The position numbers and the translations under genes are program-made. A stretch of DNA of 64,000 bases from Oreohelix idahoensis (lineage: Eukaryota; Mollusca; Gastropoda; Stylommatophora; Oreohelicidae), in the NCBI GenBank assembly GCA_024509875.1, contig JAMPIV010019840.1, positions 372,001-436,000 of the forward strand, in the 5' to 3' direction. Each line of letters opens with the position of its first letter. Position 1 is the stretch's first letter. This document shows positions 45,309-54,745 of this stretch, one piece after another. The notes under the pieces are model-generated. The model was not told the origin of the DNA. It did no database searches and saw only the letters and a program-made list of their open reading frames with translations.

Positions 45309-45367
45309 TTCTGGTGGCTTCTGTCATTATTTTCCTATCTATCCCTGTTTTTGATTTGGTTCGTTTC

Positions 45368-46587
45368 TTCTTTCTTCTTTGATCCATAACCACCAACCAT
45401 CAAAGCAGTCAGCGGCCATCACGCTTTGTGGCGCCTTGTAGGGCAGCAACAAATGATTCCACTTTGCTCGGTCGGCGGCCATCCTTCGTACAGTGCCCCA
45501 ACTGTGGTTCATTCTTTGCATCTCAGCTTACACAGTTCTCCGCCAAGTTGTTTTTGGTCAGCCTCTCTTTCACTTTCCCTCAGGGGTCCATAGCATAGCT
45601 GTTCTTGTGATGATATCAGGGTCTTTTCTGAGGACGTGGCCAACCCAACTCCAGCGTCTGCCAGCTATGATGGTGTGCATGTCCTCCTGGTTACTCCGAA
45701 TAAGTAGTTATTGGTTGCTGATGGTGTTTGGCCAAAAGATTCGGAGAATTTTCCTTAGGCAGATTGTGTGGAAGGAGGACAGTTTCGACATTTCCTTCTC
45801 TGTTACTCTCCAACATGCCGAACCATAGAGAAGCACAGAAAGTACACAGCTCTCATACCGTCTTAATTTGGTGTTTGTGCTGTACTGGGAAGACTTCAAA
45901 ATGTTGTTGAGAACAGCAAAGGCTGTTCTCGCTTTATTCATTCTGTTGTTAATGTCCTTGCTTGTTCCGCCGTCAAGTGTTACTATGCTTCCTAGGTAAG
46001 TAAATGTGTCTGCCTGTTCTCCAAACTTTTAGAAACCGTTGTCCATCTAATTCCTCTTGGACTGCCCTACTGGCGCAGAACCCAATCTATACTGTCAAAA
46101 ATTCTGTTCTTTCTGAAGCCCGCTTGTTCTTTCCCCAGTTTATGGTCAACTGCTTTTGAAATTCTCTGGATGATTATCCTGCCTAGTATTTTGCTGGGAA
46201 CTGAGAGGAGGGTAATTCCTCTCCAGATGTTGCAGTCTGCAAGGTCGCCCTTCTTGGGCAATTTGACAATTATTCCTTTACTCCACTCTGTTGGTGTTGT
46301 CTCAGTTTCCCAGACTTGTGCAAATAGTGGTTCTAATAGTTCTGCTGCTAGTTCAGGGTCTTTCTTGAATAGCTCAAGATTTAGATTGTCGTGACCAGGC
46401 GCTTTTCCATTTTTTAGCCCTTTGATAGCTGTGATAATTTCTTCTTTTCGTGGAATGACTGTATTTACGTCTAAGTCACTTTCAGCCTCAGGAACATTCA
46501 GCTGAGTCTCTGGTGGTTCCTTATTCAGTGTTACTCTGAAGTGCTCTGCCCATCTTGTTTCCTGCCCCTGTGCTGTGGTGATGAGAT
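45368..46587 (-). mobile_element. LINE family A insertion in the Penelope 3' region
   Basis: A 13-bp target duplication 'tttggttcgtttc' (45355-45367 and 46588-46600) bounds a 1.22-kb 5'-truncated copy. The minus strand shows 'KGDLADCNIWRGITLLSVPS', 'ILGRIIIQRISKAVDHK', 'MNKARTAFAVLNNILKSSQY', 'MSKLSSFHTICLRKILRIFW' and the GAA-rich 3' tail. An internal deletion at about 46030-46080 removes most of the RT palm. Confidence 0.9.
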
Positions 46588-46600
46588 TTTGGTTCGTTTC

Positions 46601-47100
46601 GTTTCCCCAATTTTCTGTTCTTAACCGTCCTAGCTCCTACGGCACTTCCGCATGACGCCTTAGTTTTTTCAGCCATTTTGAATGTTTCCTTCCTCGACAT
46701 AGCTAAGTGAGTTTTAACGCATTTTATTAGTGTTGTTCATTCCTGTCTTCGTTTCGTTGATTATTTACTTTCTTGTTTCGACATGTCTTTCTGGTTTCAC
46801 GATTTTCTTGCATTATTACTGTTATCGTTTCGCTCAGCACCGTGGTTTCATCTGCTTGTATCGCTCATTTGACGTATTCCTCATCATCACAGACCTTTGT
46901 AGTACCTAGGCTATATGTAGTTCTTGTCCTTGTCACCTGTTCGTAACTGTGGCTGACGAAGGGTAAAACCCGAAACGTCCCTTGTCTCATGTGTACCGTT
47001 TACTTGTAAAACTGATTTCATACCATATTAATTTTTAATTTAGGCTAGGCCTATAGGGCCTATATTTGTAAGGCCTTCAAGTGCCTTCAAGACTCCATAC
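46601..47100 (+). other. Penelope-like element 3' untranslated region
   Basis: Non-coding sequence following the GIY-YIG stop codon once the LINE A insertion is removed. It contains the hammerhead-like core at 46953-46979. The true 3' end of the element is not defined. Confidence 0.55.
46953..46979 (+). ncRNA. Hammerhead-ribozyme-like core in the Penelope 3' region
   Basis: 'CTGACGA' (46953-46959) fits the conserved CUGANGA. 'GGGT-AAA-ACCC' (46961-46971) forms a short helix II. 'GAAAC' (46972-46976) and then 'GTC' (46977-46979) fit the second core strand and a cleavage triplet. Only an ACGT palindrome is available as stem III, as in minimal or dimer-acting hammerheads known from Penelope elements. 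The extra A at 46960 and weak stem I leave activity uncertain. Confidence 0.45.
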
Positions 47101-47327
47101 CTAAGGGTCTTTTATATTTGGACATGCGCATTAATATAACCGACTAGGTTGAACGAGACGCGCCTTGCCAAAACGAGGCAAAAGTTTTACATTAAAAAAA
47201 AAATTGTAGGCCTACACTACCGACAGCTATTTTAAACCGTGAATTTATTTTCACTAGTGTTTAGTTTGCTGCGTGCACAATTCCATTGCAGAAGGTTAGT
47301 GGGACCATTTTATTTACGGCATATAAT

Positions 47328-48801
47328 CATCATCAGCTGCCATCTCCACAACGAAGGTTGGCTGTAGCGGATCTCCAACGTCTTCTGTCTCTTGTCTTGG
47401 TGGTACACTCTGATAGACTCTTTCCTGTCCATCTCTTGATATCTTCCCACTTATAGCGCTGTCCTCCCCTTGCACGTCTGCCTTCAACTCTCCTTTCTGT
47501 TAAGGTCTTCTGCAAGGTGTTATGCCTTTTTATGTGGCCAAAGTATTTTAGTTGCCAAACTTTGACCTCTCTCATTTTCATACCTAAATTTTCTAGGACC
47601 TCCTTATTTTCATCTCTTTCCGTGAGATACGCCCCATTCTTCTATATATCCACATTTCAAGAGCCTCAGTTCTTTCTTCCAAATGCTTATTCATTGTCCA
47701 TGTTTCTGCACCATACAGAAATGCAGAATATATATAACATTTTATGATTCTCAGTTTTAATTTGTGAGATAACTGTTTGGATGTCAGTATATGTTTTATG
47801 TTGTTGAATGTAGCTTTGGCCATTCCTATTCTCTTCTTGATTTCTGTTTCACATCTGCCATCTTCTGTTATTATATGACCAAGATATACGTAGCTCTTGA
47901 CTTGTTCCAGGATTTTCCCATTTACGCTTATCTTTCTTCTTATTCTTCTTTGATCCATAGCCGCCAACCGTCAAAGAAGTCAGCGGCCATCACACCTGGT
48001 GGTGTCTTGTAGGGCAGCAACAAATTGATTTCACTTTGCTCGGTCAGCGGCCATCCTTCGTACAGTGCCCCAACTGTGGTTCATTCTTTGCATCTCAGCT
48101 TCCACAGTTCTCCGCCAAGTTGTTTTTGATCAGCCTCTCTTTCGCTTTCCCTCGGGCGTCCATAGCATAGCTGTTCTTGTGATGGTATCAGGGTCCCTTC
48201 TGAGGACATGACCAACCCAACTCCAGTGTCTGCCAGCTATGATGGTGTGCATGTCCTCCTGGTTACTCGGAATAAGTAGTTCTTGGTTGCTGATGGTGTT
48301 TGGCCAAAAGATTCGGAGAATTTTCCTTAGGCAGATTGTGTGGAAGGAGGACAGTTTCGACATTTCCTTCTCCGTTACTCTCCAACATTCCGCACCATAG
48401 AGAAGCACAGAAAGTATACAGCTCTCATACAGTCTTACGCTTATCTTTAATGTGGGTTTATCGTCTGTTTTGCTAATTATCATAGTTTTTGTTTTCTCAA
48501 TATTAATGTCGAGTCCATATTCATGACTTATACTGTTCACTTGCTTTACTAGTTCTTGTAACTCCTGTTCACTTTCAGCTAACAACACCGTATCATCTGC
48601 ATATCTAAGGTTGTTTATTGACCTTCCACTGATGTTCAGTACTGGTATTTCCTGTATCTGTTTGAAAATTTTTTCAGTGTATAAATTAAATAGGCAGGGG
48701 GACAGCACACAACCTTGTCTGACACCTCTTTTTATGTCTATGTATGGTGAATAATTCCTTCCCAATCTTACTGTGGCAGTTTGCTCCCAATAAAGGTTAT
48801 T
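47328..48801 (-). mobile_element. LINE family B, 5'-truncated, split by a LINE A insertion
   Basis: A 9-bp target duplication 'gcatataat' lies at 47319-47327 and 48802-48810. The minus strand has RT 'IDIKRGVRQGCVLSPCLF' and 'NNLRYADDTVLLAES' (YADD) at 48449-48765. After the insert it continues 'NGKILEQVKSYVYLGHIIT', 'KLKLRIIKCYIYSAFLYG', 'MWIYRRMGRISRKEMK' and 'VWQLKYFGHIKRHNTLQKT' down to a gatgat tail at 47328. It is the same family as 24276-24631. Confidence 0.88.
47936..48434 (-). mobile_element. LINE family A insertion inside LINE B
   Basis: A 14-bp exact target duplication 'ttacgcttatcttt' lies at 47922-47935 and 48435-48448. The 499-bp 5'-truncated copy encodes 'SCILSVLLYGAECWRVTEKE', 'LRKILRIFWPNTISNQE' and 'SWVGHVLRRDPDTITRT', then the 3' terminus with a gaagaa tail. 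The RT frame of LINE B resumes after it. Confidence 0.92.
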
Positions 48802-48840
48802 GCATATAATATGTACATAATATTTGAGTAATCATTTTAT

Positions 48841-49022
48841 GGTAATTTCCTATCTTTCGTACCTTTTTACTCCGCAGCGAATATGTGTAGTTAAGTGTTG
48901 TTTCGAAACACTTAGGGTTAGGATTAGGGTTAACACTAATCCTAACCCTAAGCGATACGAAACATCTCCTAACTTCATATATTCACTGCGGAGCAAAAAG
49001 GTACGAAAGATAGGAAATTACC
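48841..49022. repeat. 182-bp palindrome with telomere-like centre
   Basis: Arms 48841-48930 and 48933-49022 are near-perfect inverted copies ('ggtaatttcctatctttcg' against its complement). The centre (48912-48951) reads 'ttagggttaggattaggg', a GTTAAC junction, then the complement. Probably a small fold-back MITE. No target duplication is obvious. Confidence 0.88.
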
Positions 49023-49030
49023 TTAAACCA

Positions 49031-49160
49031 TCTTTACTACCATCAGTACTCTGCCGTTTACAACACTGTCCAGAATTTTTCATTTAATGACTCATGTAGT
49101 TTAAAAAAAAAAATCATTACTACCATCAGTACTCTGCCATTGGCAACACTATCAGCCTAG
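49031..49160 (+). repeat. Short direct duplication
   Basis: 'ctaccatcagtactctgcc' occurs at about 49035 and 49120 followed by related sequence. It sits between the palindrome and the Mutator-like element. Confidence 0.6.
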
Positions 49161-49307
49161 AAGGTATACCCACATAGATTAAGGCGGTGCACTACAGTGA
49201 AAACTTAACTTTTGTTCTAATAACATTTTCAAACTTTTTATGTGCTCAATAGACACAGTGTATGTCCATGAACCAAATTCTACAGTTTATTTTGTTAAAA
49301 AACATGT

Positions 49308-49830
49308 GGTTACCATGGTAACAAAAAAAAACATCTGCCATTTTGGATTTTTACCTATTTCCGAGAGCTAAAAACTTGTGTTTCCCATTGACCAAACTTT
49401 ATCAAATTGCACACACATGTTGTGACTGACAATTAAAACAATTTATTACATGCTTTTTTTAATAAGTTTAAAATTCTATTTTTAATGATGTTTTTTTTAA
49501 AAATTCACTTTATTTGTATGAAAAAAAAAATAAATAAAAAAATATATCAGAGCAAATTACCAAAATATCGAAAAAAGCATTTGGCAATTTAAAGATATAT
49601 ATGGATACTACATGCATGCCAAATTTCAGAGTGATCTGTTACATAGTTTGTAAAAAATAACATTTTTTGTTAATACAATGTTAGTTTTGAGAAAAATGCA
49701 TTTTAGTCACCGAGTGTCTTGTCTTGTCCAATATACTCCATTCTATGTGTTTAAAATTGTCCAGCACTATATGCTGCACCTCTTTTAGCTTCCTGCAGCT
49801 CTTTGTCTTGCCTAATTTTTCTTCTTTCCT
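49308..49830 (-). repeat. Duplicated 3' segment of the Mutator-like element, unit 1
   Basis: A 522-bp period relative to 49831. It includes a copy of the transposase end ('KSCRKLKEVQHIVL', at 49760-49800) and conserved A/T-rich flanking sequence. Confidence 0.8.
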
Positions 49831-50400
49831 TCTACCATGGTAACCAAAAAAAAAAAAAACGACAGCCATATTGGGTTTTCACCAATTTTCAAGAGCAAAA
49901 ATCTTATGTTTCCCATTGACCAAACTTTATCAAATTGCACACACATATTGTGACTGACAATTAAAACATTTTTACTCATGATTATTTTGATAAGTTTAAA
50001 ATTCTATTTTTAATGATTTTTAAAAAAATACACCATATTTGTATGAAAAAATATTTTTACAAAAAATTATAAAAGAAAATTACCAAAATATCAAAAATGC
50101 AGATATGTTTCTTTAAAGATCTAGATGTGTACTATATGCATGCCAAATTTGAGACTACTCTGTTAGATAGTTTGTTAGTAATAACATTTTTTGTTAATAA
50201 AATGTTAGTTTTAAGAAAAATGCATTTTACTCACCGAGTGCCTTGTCTTGTCCAATATACTCCATTCTGGGGGGGGGGGGGGGAGGGGGGGGGGGGAATG
50301 TGTTTAAAATCCTACAGCACTATATGCTGCACCTCCTTTAGCTTCCTGCAGCTCTTCCTCTCACCTTTGTCTTGCCACTTGCCTAATTTTCTTCTTTTTA
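49831..50400 (-). repeat. Duplicated 3' segment of the Mutator-like element, unit 2
   Basis: Shares 'tttcccattgaccaaacttt' and 'gcacacacat' blocks with unit 1 in order. It contains a G tract (50269-50297) absent from unit 1 and is continuous with the transposase frame. Confidence 0.8.
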
Positions 50401-51700
50401 CAAGATTGTCAGCCTCATGTTTCTGGCTGTTGGCATTTTGTGTTGCACCTAGCTCACACTGCTTGAGCAGATGCTGATCAGTAAGATGCTCATAAATAGG
50501 GGCTAAGTGCTTATGGAGCAGGTTGTAGTATAGCGGAGTGTGAACCTTGGTCTTGTGTGGTCTGACAGCTTCTCCTTTGGCCATGGAAGACTGATAGAAA
50601 CACCAGGAGTCTTTGCCTGGCAGACACAAATTATGTTGGGGTTTGTCGAATACCCATGGTAGAGAGAAGCCATGATGGCTTGTTTCATCTCTGGCTGAAC
50701 TATACTTGCAGATGGCCCTGGTGTAGTAAATACACAATTTTCGTATGGCATTTTGGGTTAGACGACCACGGCCATTTCCACCAAGGGTGACTTTTTGTTT
50801 CCTGCAGTCAGTAATGAGTGTTCTTAGTGCGGTGCCTAATTGCTTTGCGACATGGTTGACGCACTCTTCTGTGGTTATGTCAACTTCTGGACCATACAGT
50901 TTGATGTCGCAGAGTCTGTTGTAGGCCTTGGAATCGCCATCTGATAGCAAAACAGTGTAGCGTAGCTTGTGATTTACCACTGAACGAAGCCAGAAAACCT
51001 CACAGGCTTTTACTTCCATCATTCCAGCTGACCCTTCGTAATTACAGCAGCAGTCCTTCTGATGCTCTGCTTTCCATTGTTCTAATTTGTTAGGCTGGTT
51101 TTTCAGTTGCTACTGTCCAGTATTCTTGCAGGTGTAACAGAAGGAAGACATAACATGCTTATCGATGACCATGCCAGTCAAGATGTTGATAACACTGCCA
51201 ACACCTATCAATGACTTATAACCTCTAGATAGCTATGTTACATCAAAGCTGACAGCAATGTCAATGACTTCTTTTTTTTAATTAATGGTACATTGCTGAC
51301 TTTTAGCATGTTCAGCCCAGACCAGACGATGCTGACGGCACGTTGAAATACTGTAGAGTTGTGCATGGTATTCAAATGATCAAAAATTTGATCTGCAAAT
51401 TTCTGTATGTAGGTTTAGCACAGACAGTGTTATGAGAAGCACCATTTTAGCTCACACTCAAGTTCATTTTTATATCAGATCGACTTGGGCCAGTGGCGAA
51501 GGGCACTATTGGATCCGCGATTTGAACTATAGGCCTATTGGATAGCCTACTGGTATGCAAACAGTTGATGATAAGCCTACACCAGGTTGGTTACTATTCA
51601 CAGCTGATTCAGTTGTAACAGTGCTGGAAATTACACACTTTCGACATGCTCTAATGGCAGAAAGTTGCTTTATTTTCTTACCTTTTCTTCCCATTTTGAA
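50312..51700 (-). pseudogene. Mutator-like transposase, broken
   Basis: The minus strand begins at about 51700 with 'MGRKGKKIKQLSAIRACRK'. Broken frames follow with 'EVIDIAVSFDVT' (first catalytic Asp region) and 'SLIGVGSVINILTGMVIDKH'. An open stretch, 51022-50312, reads 'GMMEVKACEVFWLRSVV', 'YTVLLSDGDSKAYNRL' (second Asp), 'EECVNHVAKQLGTALRTLI' and 'KDSWCFYQSSMAKGEA'. This is the layout of animal Mutator-like transposases. Stops at about 51230 and 51110 and several frameshifts inactivate it. It would cut and rejoin element ends. Confidence 0.78.
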
Positions 51701-52290
51701 GTAATAGAATATAATTTAATGAGATTTAGACTGTAACCAAGAGAAGCATGTACTTTTACCATGTTCAATGAGTTATTGTTTACAGTCGGAAGTACCTGTC
51801 ATTACGTTCTGGATATGCGCAGACAACGCTACGTGCTGTTACGACCAGTCAGAAAGATAAACACCTTTCCTTCGTGAATGGGACTTGACTGAGAGAATGG
51901 GGTCACTGCGTGACCTCTCCTTATAAGGAAATTAGCGTAAAACGATGGAAAATTTTGAATGCCAAATCACGCAGAGGTATGTGAAATAAAGGTTTCAAAT
52001 TTGCTACGATCCGGGTCACACAAAAATTCCCTTTTCGGCGATACCAAATACTTCGTGATGCACTCAGCATACCTAAGGTATTACTGAGAGAAATCGTGCA
52101 TTTTCGGCACAAATTTGAAAATCATAGCATGTGGGTAGTGCCGACAATATGCTTTTTGATTGATCAAATGCATTTTTTATGTTTTAAAACCTTGCTCAAT
52201 CGATTCCTCGATGATTATTTAATAAAATAAGCTCAAAAGTAAAAAATAGATATTTTGTACGTAAAATCCAGTTTTCTCTAACGTGGACCA

Positions 52291-53248
52291 TGTTGATGCA
52301 GCAATCCTATGTGCGAATGAAAGGTGGATGGATGGCTGGTATTCCTAGGGTAGAAGAAAGCGTGCTAGAATGAGTGGGAAATTTATAGTATTTTTTATTA
52401 CAATACTTATGAGGCCGCTGCATGTGTCTTCAGACCCTGAGCAAGGTAGAGCTTTGTCTCCGGACCTAAGTGCTTGTCTGAAACTTCAGTCAACAGGATC
52501 TGGTACATGGCTGTCTACTGAAGTGCTTATTAGAGTGGTGTCCCAACCTGGTGGTGACAGTACATGGTATGTAGTCAAATTCTAAAAGTCATCGTGACGG
52601 CATTGATACATCATAACGGTGACCAACAATTCTGTACGGTAACATAAATACTTACAGTGGTATCCCTCAGTGGATGCATACACATTTCTCCTCAGCACCT
52701 GGGTAGATCTATATATCACACCAATGCCACACTCAAATCTGATAATATATGTGGAGCTGTTTCAGCTTGTAACATTGTACCAGTAAATGGAACAATAGGA
52801 CACTGGTCGTCTCATTACATGGAATTCCAACCAGCACGCAACCGAGCTCCTAACATTTATCAGAAGGAACACTAGACACACACACATATTAATTTAGTTA
52901 GTTAAGAGTGGGCTTACTCCGGAACTTAGTTAATTATTATATCATATCATCACTATTTGTTTATGTGCTTTGTATTATTCTTTTTATACCTGTTCTACTT
53001 TACTTAATTGTTGTACAATAAAGGGAAGCACTTAGTGTCATATATTCACTACTCTCGTGGTCAAGTTCTTCACATGCTGTCATTTTGTACGTTTATTAAC
53101 AATTCTTCCTATATAGTTAGGGAAGGGGGGGGGGGTGCTATCTTTAATAATCTTTATCAAGATACAGAGAAGAGAGACTGAGAGACTGTCACTAGGGAAC
53201 CCGGATTCATTCTCAGAATTTCTTTGAGTTCAGCACTCGGACTGTTCT
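52291..53248. other. No recognised gene; one small unassigned frame
   Basis: A 71-codon plus-strand frame (52370-52585) begins with a hydrophobic stretch ('KFIVFFITILMRPLHV') that could be a signal peptide, but it has no recognisable domain. A G tract lies at 53127-53136. Nothing else is supported. Confidence 0.3.
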
Positions 53249-53285
53249 TCTTTGAACCTTAGCCGCCGACCATTTTAAGCTCGAA
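53249..53285 (-). pseudogene. LINE family A 3' terminus, very short
   Basis: 'ttcttctttgaaccttagcc' and 'gccgaccatt' match the 3' end of family A (compare 13405-13440). Only about 35 bp survives. Confidence 0.6.
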
Positions 53286-53434
53286 CTGTGGGTGCTCAAA
53301 ATCCCTACTCTTCTTCACTATCTTAAGTAGGCTCTCATTCAATGAGCCATTGTCATTGAGAGCCTAATTCTTTATCACCAAACTTCATCTTTTACACTCA
53401 ACCTCACCAACACATAATTCATTTTTCTTCTCAG

Positions 53435-53510
53435 ATTGCAAAAAAATATGGAACAGAAGATCCCATTCCTGGATCAAAAAATAAAACAGGACATCAGTAC
53501 AGATTATAAA
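53435..53510 (+). CDS. Candidate coding exon 1 of an unidentified host gene
   Basis: 76 bp between an acceptor ('tttttcttctcag', ending 53434) and a strong donor (AAA/GTGAGT). It is open in one frame (phase 2 in, phase 0 out): 'LQKNMEQKIPFLDQKIKQ' and 'DISTDYK'. The phase fits the next candidate exon at 53819. The product is unknown. It could belong to a larger gene whose other exons lie outside the recognised set. Confidence 0.4.
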
Positions 53511-53818
53511 GTGAGTTTTCTTTTTAATTCTTGATAACAAATTTTTATACAGCCTAAGGCAGTTAAACTGAGAAATCTGTTAAAATATTGTCCATTTTAT
53601 TACTTATTGCTAGGTTCTTTTTTTTTTTTTTCTTCTTTTACAATGAAGCGTATGTCAATGTAATGTACAATCTTCATCAGGAACAGTGGCTGAGAAAAGA
53701 AATAAAATTAAATACATAAAAATGTATCATATAGTTGTCAAACTGGGGCAATATTTTAATTATTTAAGACTCAAATAATTTGTTTCAAACTTGAATATGT
53801 TCAATATTTTGTTTTCAG

Positions 53819-53933
53819 GGACACACAGTGAAGATAGAAAGTGAAGGTGAGGAAGATGGTCATATTTCTGCAGGGAGAGAGAGTACGAGGACCAGTTCCA
53901 CATCTGTATATCCTGCTGGGGACAATTTACTTA
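53819..53933 (+). CDS. Candidate coding exon 2 of an unidentified host gene
   Basis: Preceded by an acceptor 'tgttttcag' (ending 53818). It is open in phase with 53435-53510: 'GHTVKIESEGEEDGHISA', then 'GRESTRTSSTSVYPAGDNL'. A weak donor 'ctta/gtaatg' gives 53933 as the end. The acidic, Ser/Thr-rich composition resembles linker regions of regulatory proteins but proves nothing. Without a splice the frame stops at 54008-54010. Confidence 0.35.
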
Positions 53934-54399
53934 GTAATGCTTTACATCTTTTTAACATAAATGTAACCTGTGCTCAATATGTTACAACTATCAATGAACA
54001 TGTAACATAAGTGTTATTTGTACACATCCACCATAAACATCATTATTTTTTAGGGTTTCTACCCTAAATACACAGGTGTGTATTTTATTATTTTTATTTC
54101 AATTATTTTTTATATCTTTTCAGGTATCTTTAGTCCACACAGAAAATCCCTTTCTGCAAATTTTACTTGTTTGGGGCAGTGGCATACCAAGGGTTTATAG
54201 CCCCTGGTCACTGCCAGAAAAAATATATGTTTATTTTGTAGACCAGTTAAAAGAAAGTTAAAAGGACTATATAAAGCACTGTCATGACTTTTAAATTCTT
54301 CTGAGAGCACCAGGATGAATTATTAGGAAATTTGAGAATTAGTTAAACACAAAAGAAAAGAAATCAACCACTCTTTGTAATAAGCTTTTTATTAACAGC

Positions 54400-54414
54400 A
54401 TAAACAGTACACTA
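54400..54414 (+). repeat. 15-bp target-site duplication, left
   Basis: 'ataaacagtacacta' is repeated exactly at 54731-54745. Confidence 0.85.
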
Positions 54415-54730
54415 GGTGATTCGTCTTACGAGGACAAAAGACAAAGAAAATAGCCAATTTTGCGGCCACAAGGCCTTCATCAGTGAAAGTGAAGGCTAGA
54501 TATAAAAATAAAACCTGGTTACTTCCCTAAAGGCAGCTGGGTCCTAACACGCCACCGAACAGACGTGCGTACCCATAAAAGGAAAGTTTTCCTTTCCCTG
54601 ACGAAGACCGTATGGCTATTTTCTTTGACTTTTGTCCTCCTAAGATGAATCACCTTTTTTCTATTTTTTGTTTGTAACCATCCATTGTACTCCCCATCTT
54701 ACCACAGTTTCCCTCATCTTCCTTGACTTA
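54415..54730. mobile_element. 316-bp insertion with inverted arms (Penelope- or retrozyme-like?)
   Basis: Lies between 15-bp target duplications. The first 42 bp ('ggtgattcgtcttacgagg...aaaatagcca') are inverted at 54613-54654. Inside each arm is a CTGAYGA-type motif (minus strand near 54475; plus strand at 54598) followed by a short pairing stretch, as at the start of Penelope-type hammerheads, but without an intact GAAAC. A non-coding tail of about 75 bp follows the right arm. Confidence 0.65.
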
Positions 54731-54745
54731 ATAAACAGTACACTA

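Larger units (their letters stand above)
49185..52290 (-). mobile_element. Mutator-like element, candidate boundaries
   Basis: Candidate inverted ends: 'ggtgcactacagtgaaaact' at 49190 and the complement of 52270-52290, matching at about 15 of 20 positions. The transposase pseudogene lies inside. The 3' non-coding part is duplicated in tandem (49308-49830 and 49831-50400). A target duplication was not resolved, so the limits are tentative. Confidence 0.4.

Noticed and set aside
48912..48951. Chromosome end or true interstitial telomere array
   Set aside because: Only about three TTAGGG-like units on each side of a short palindrome; too few, and inverted.
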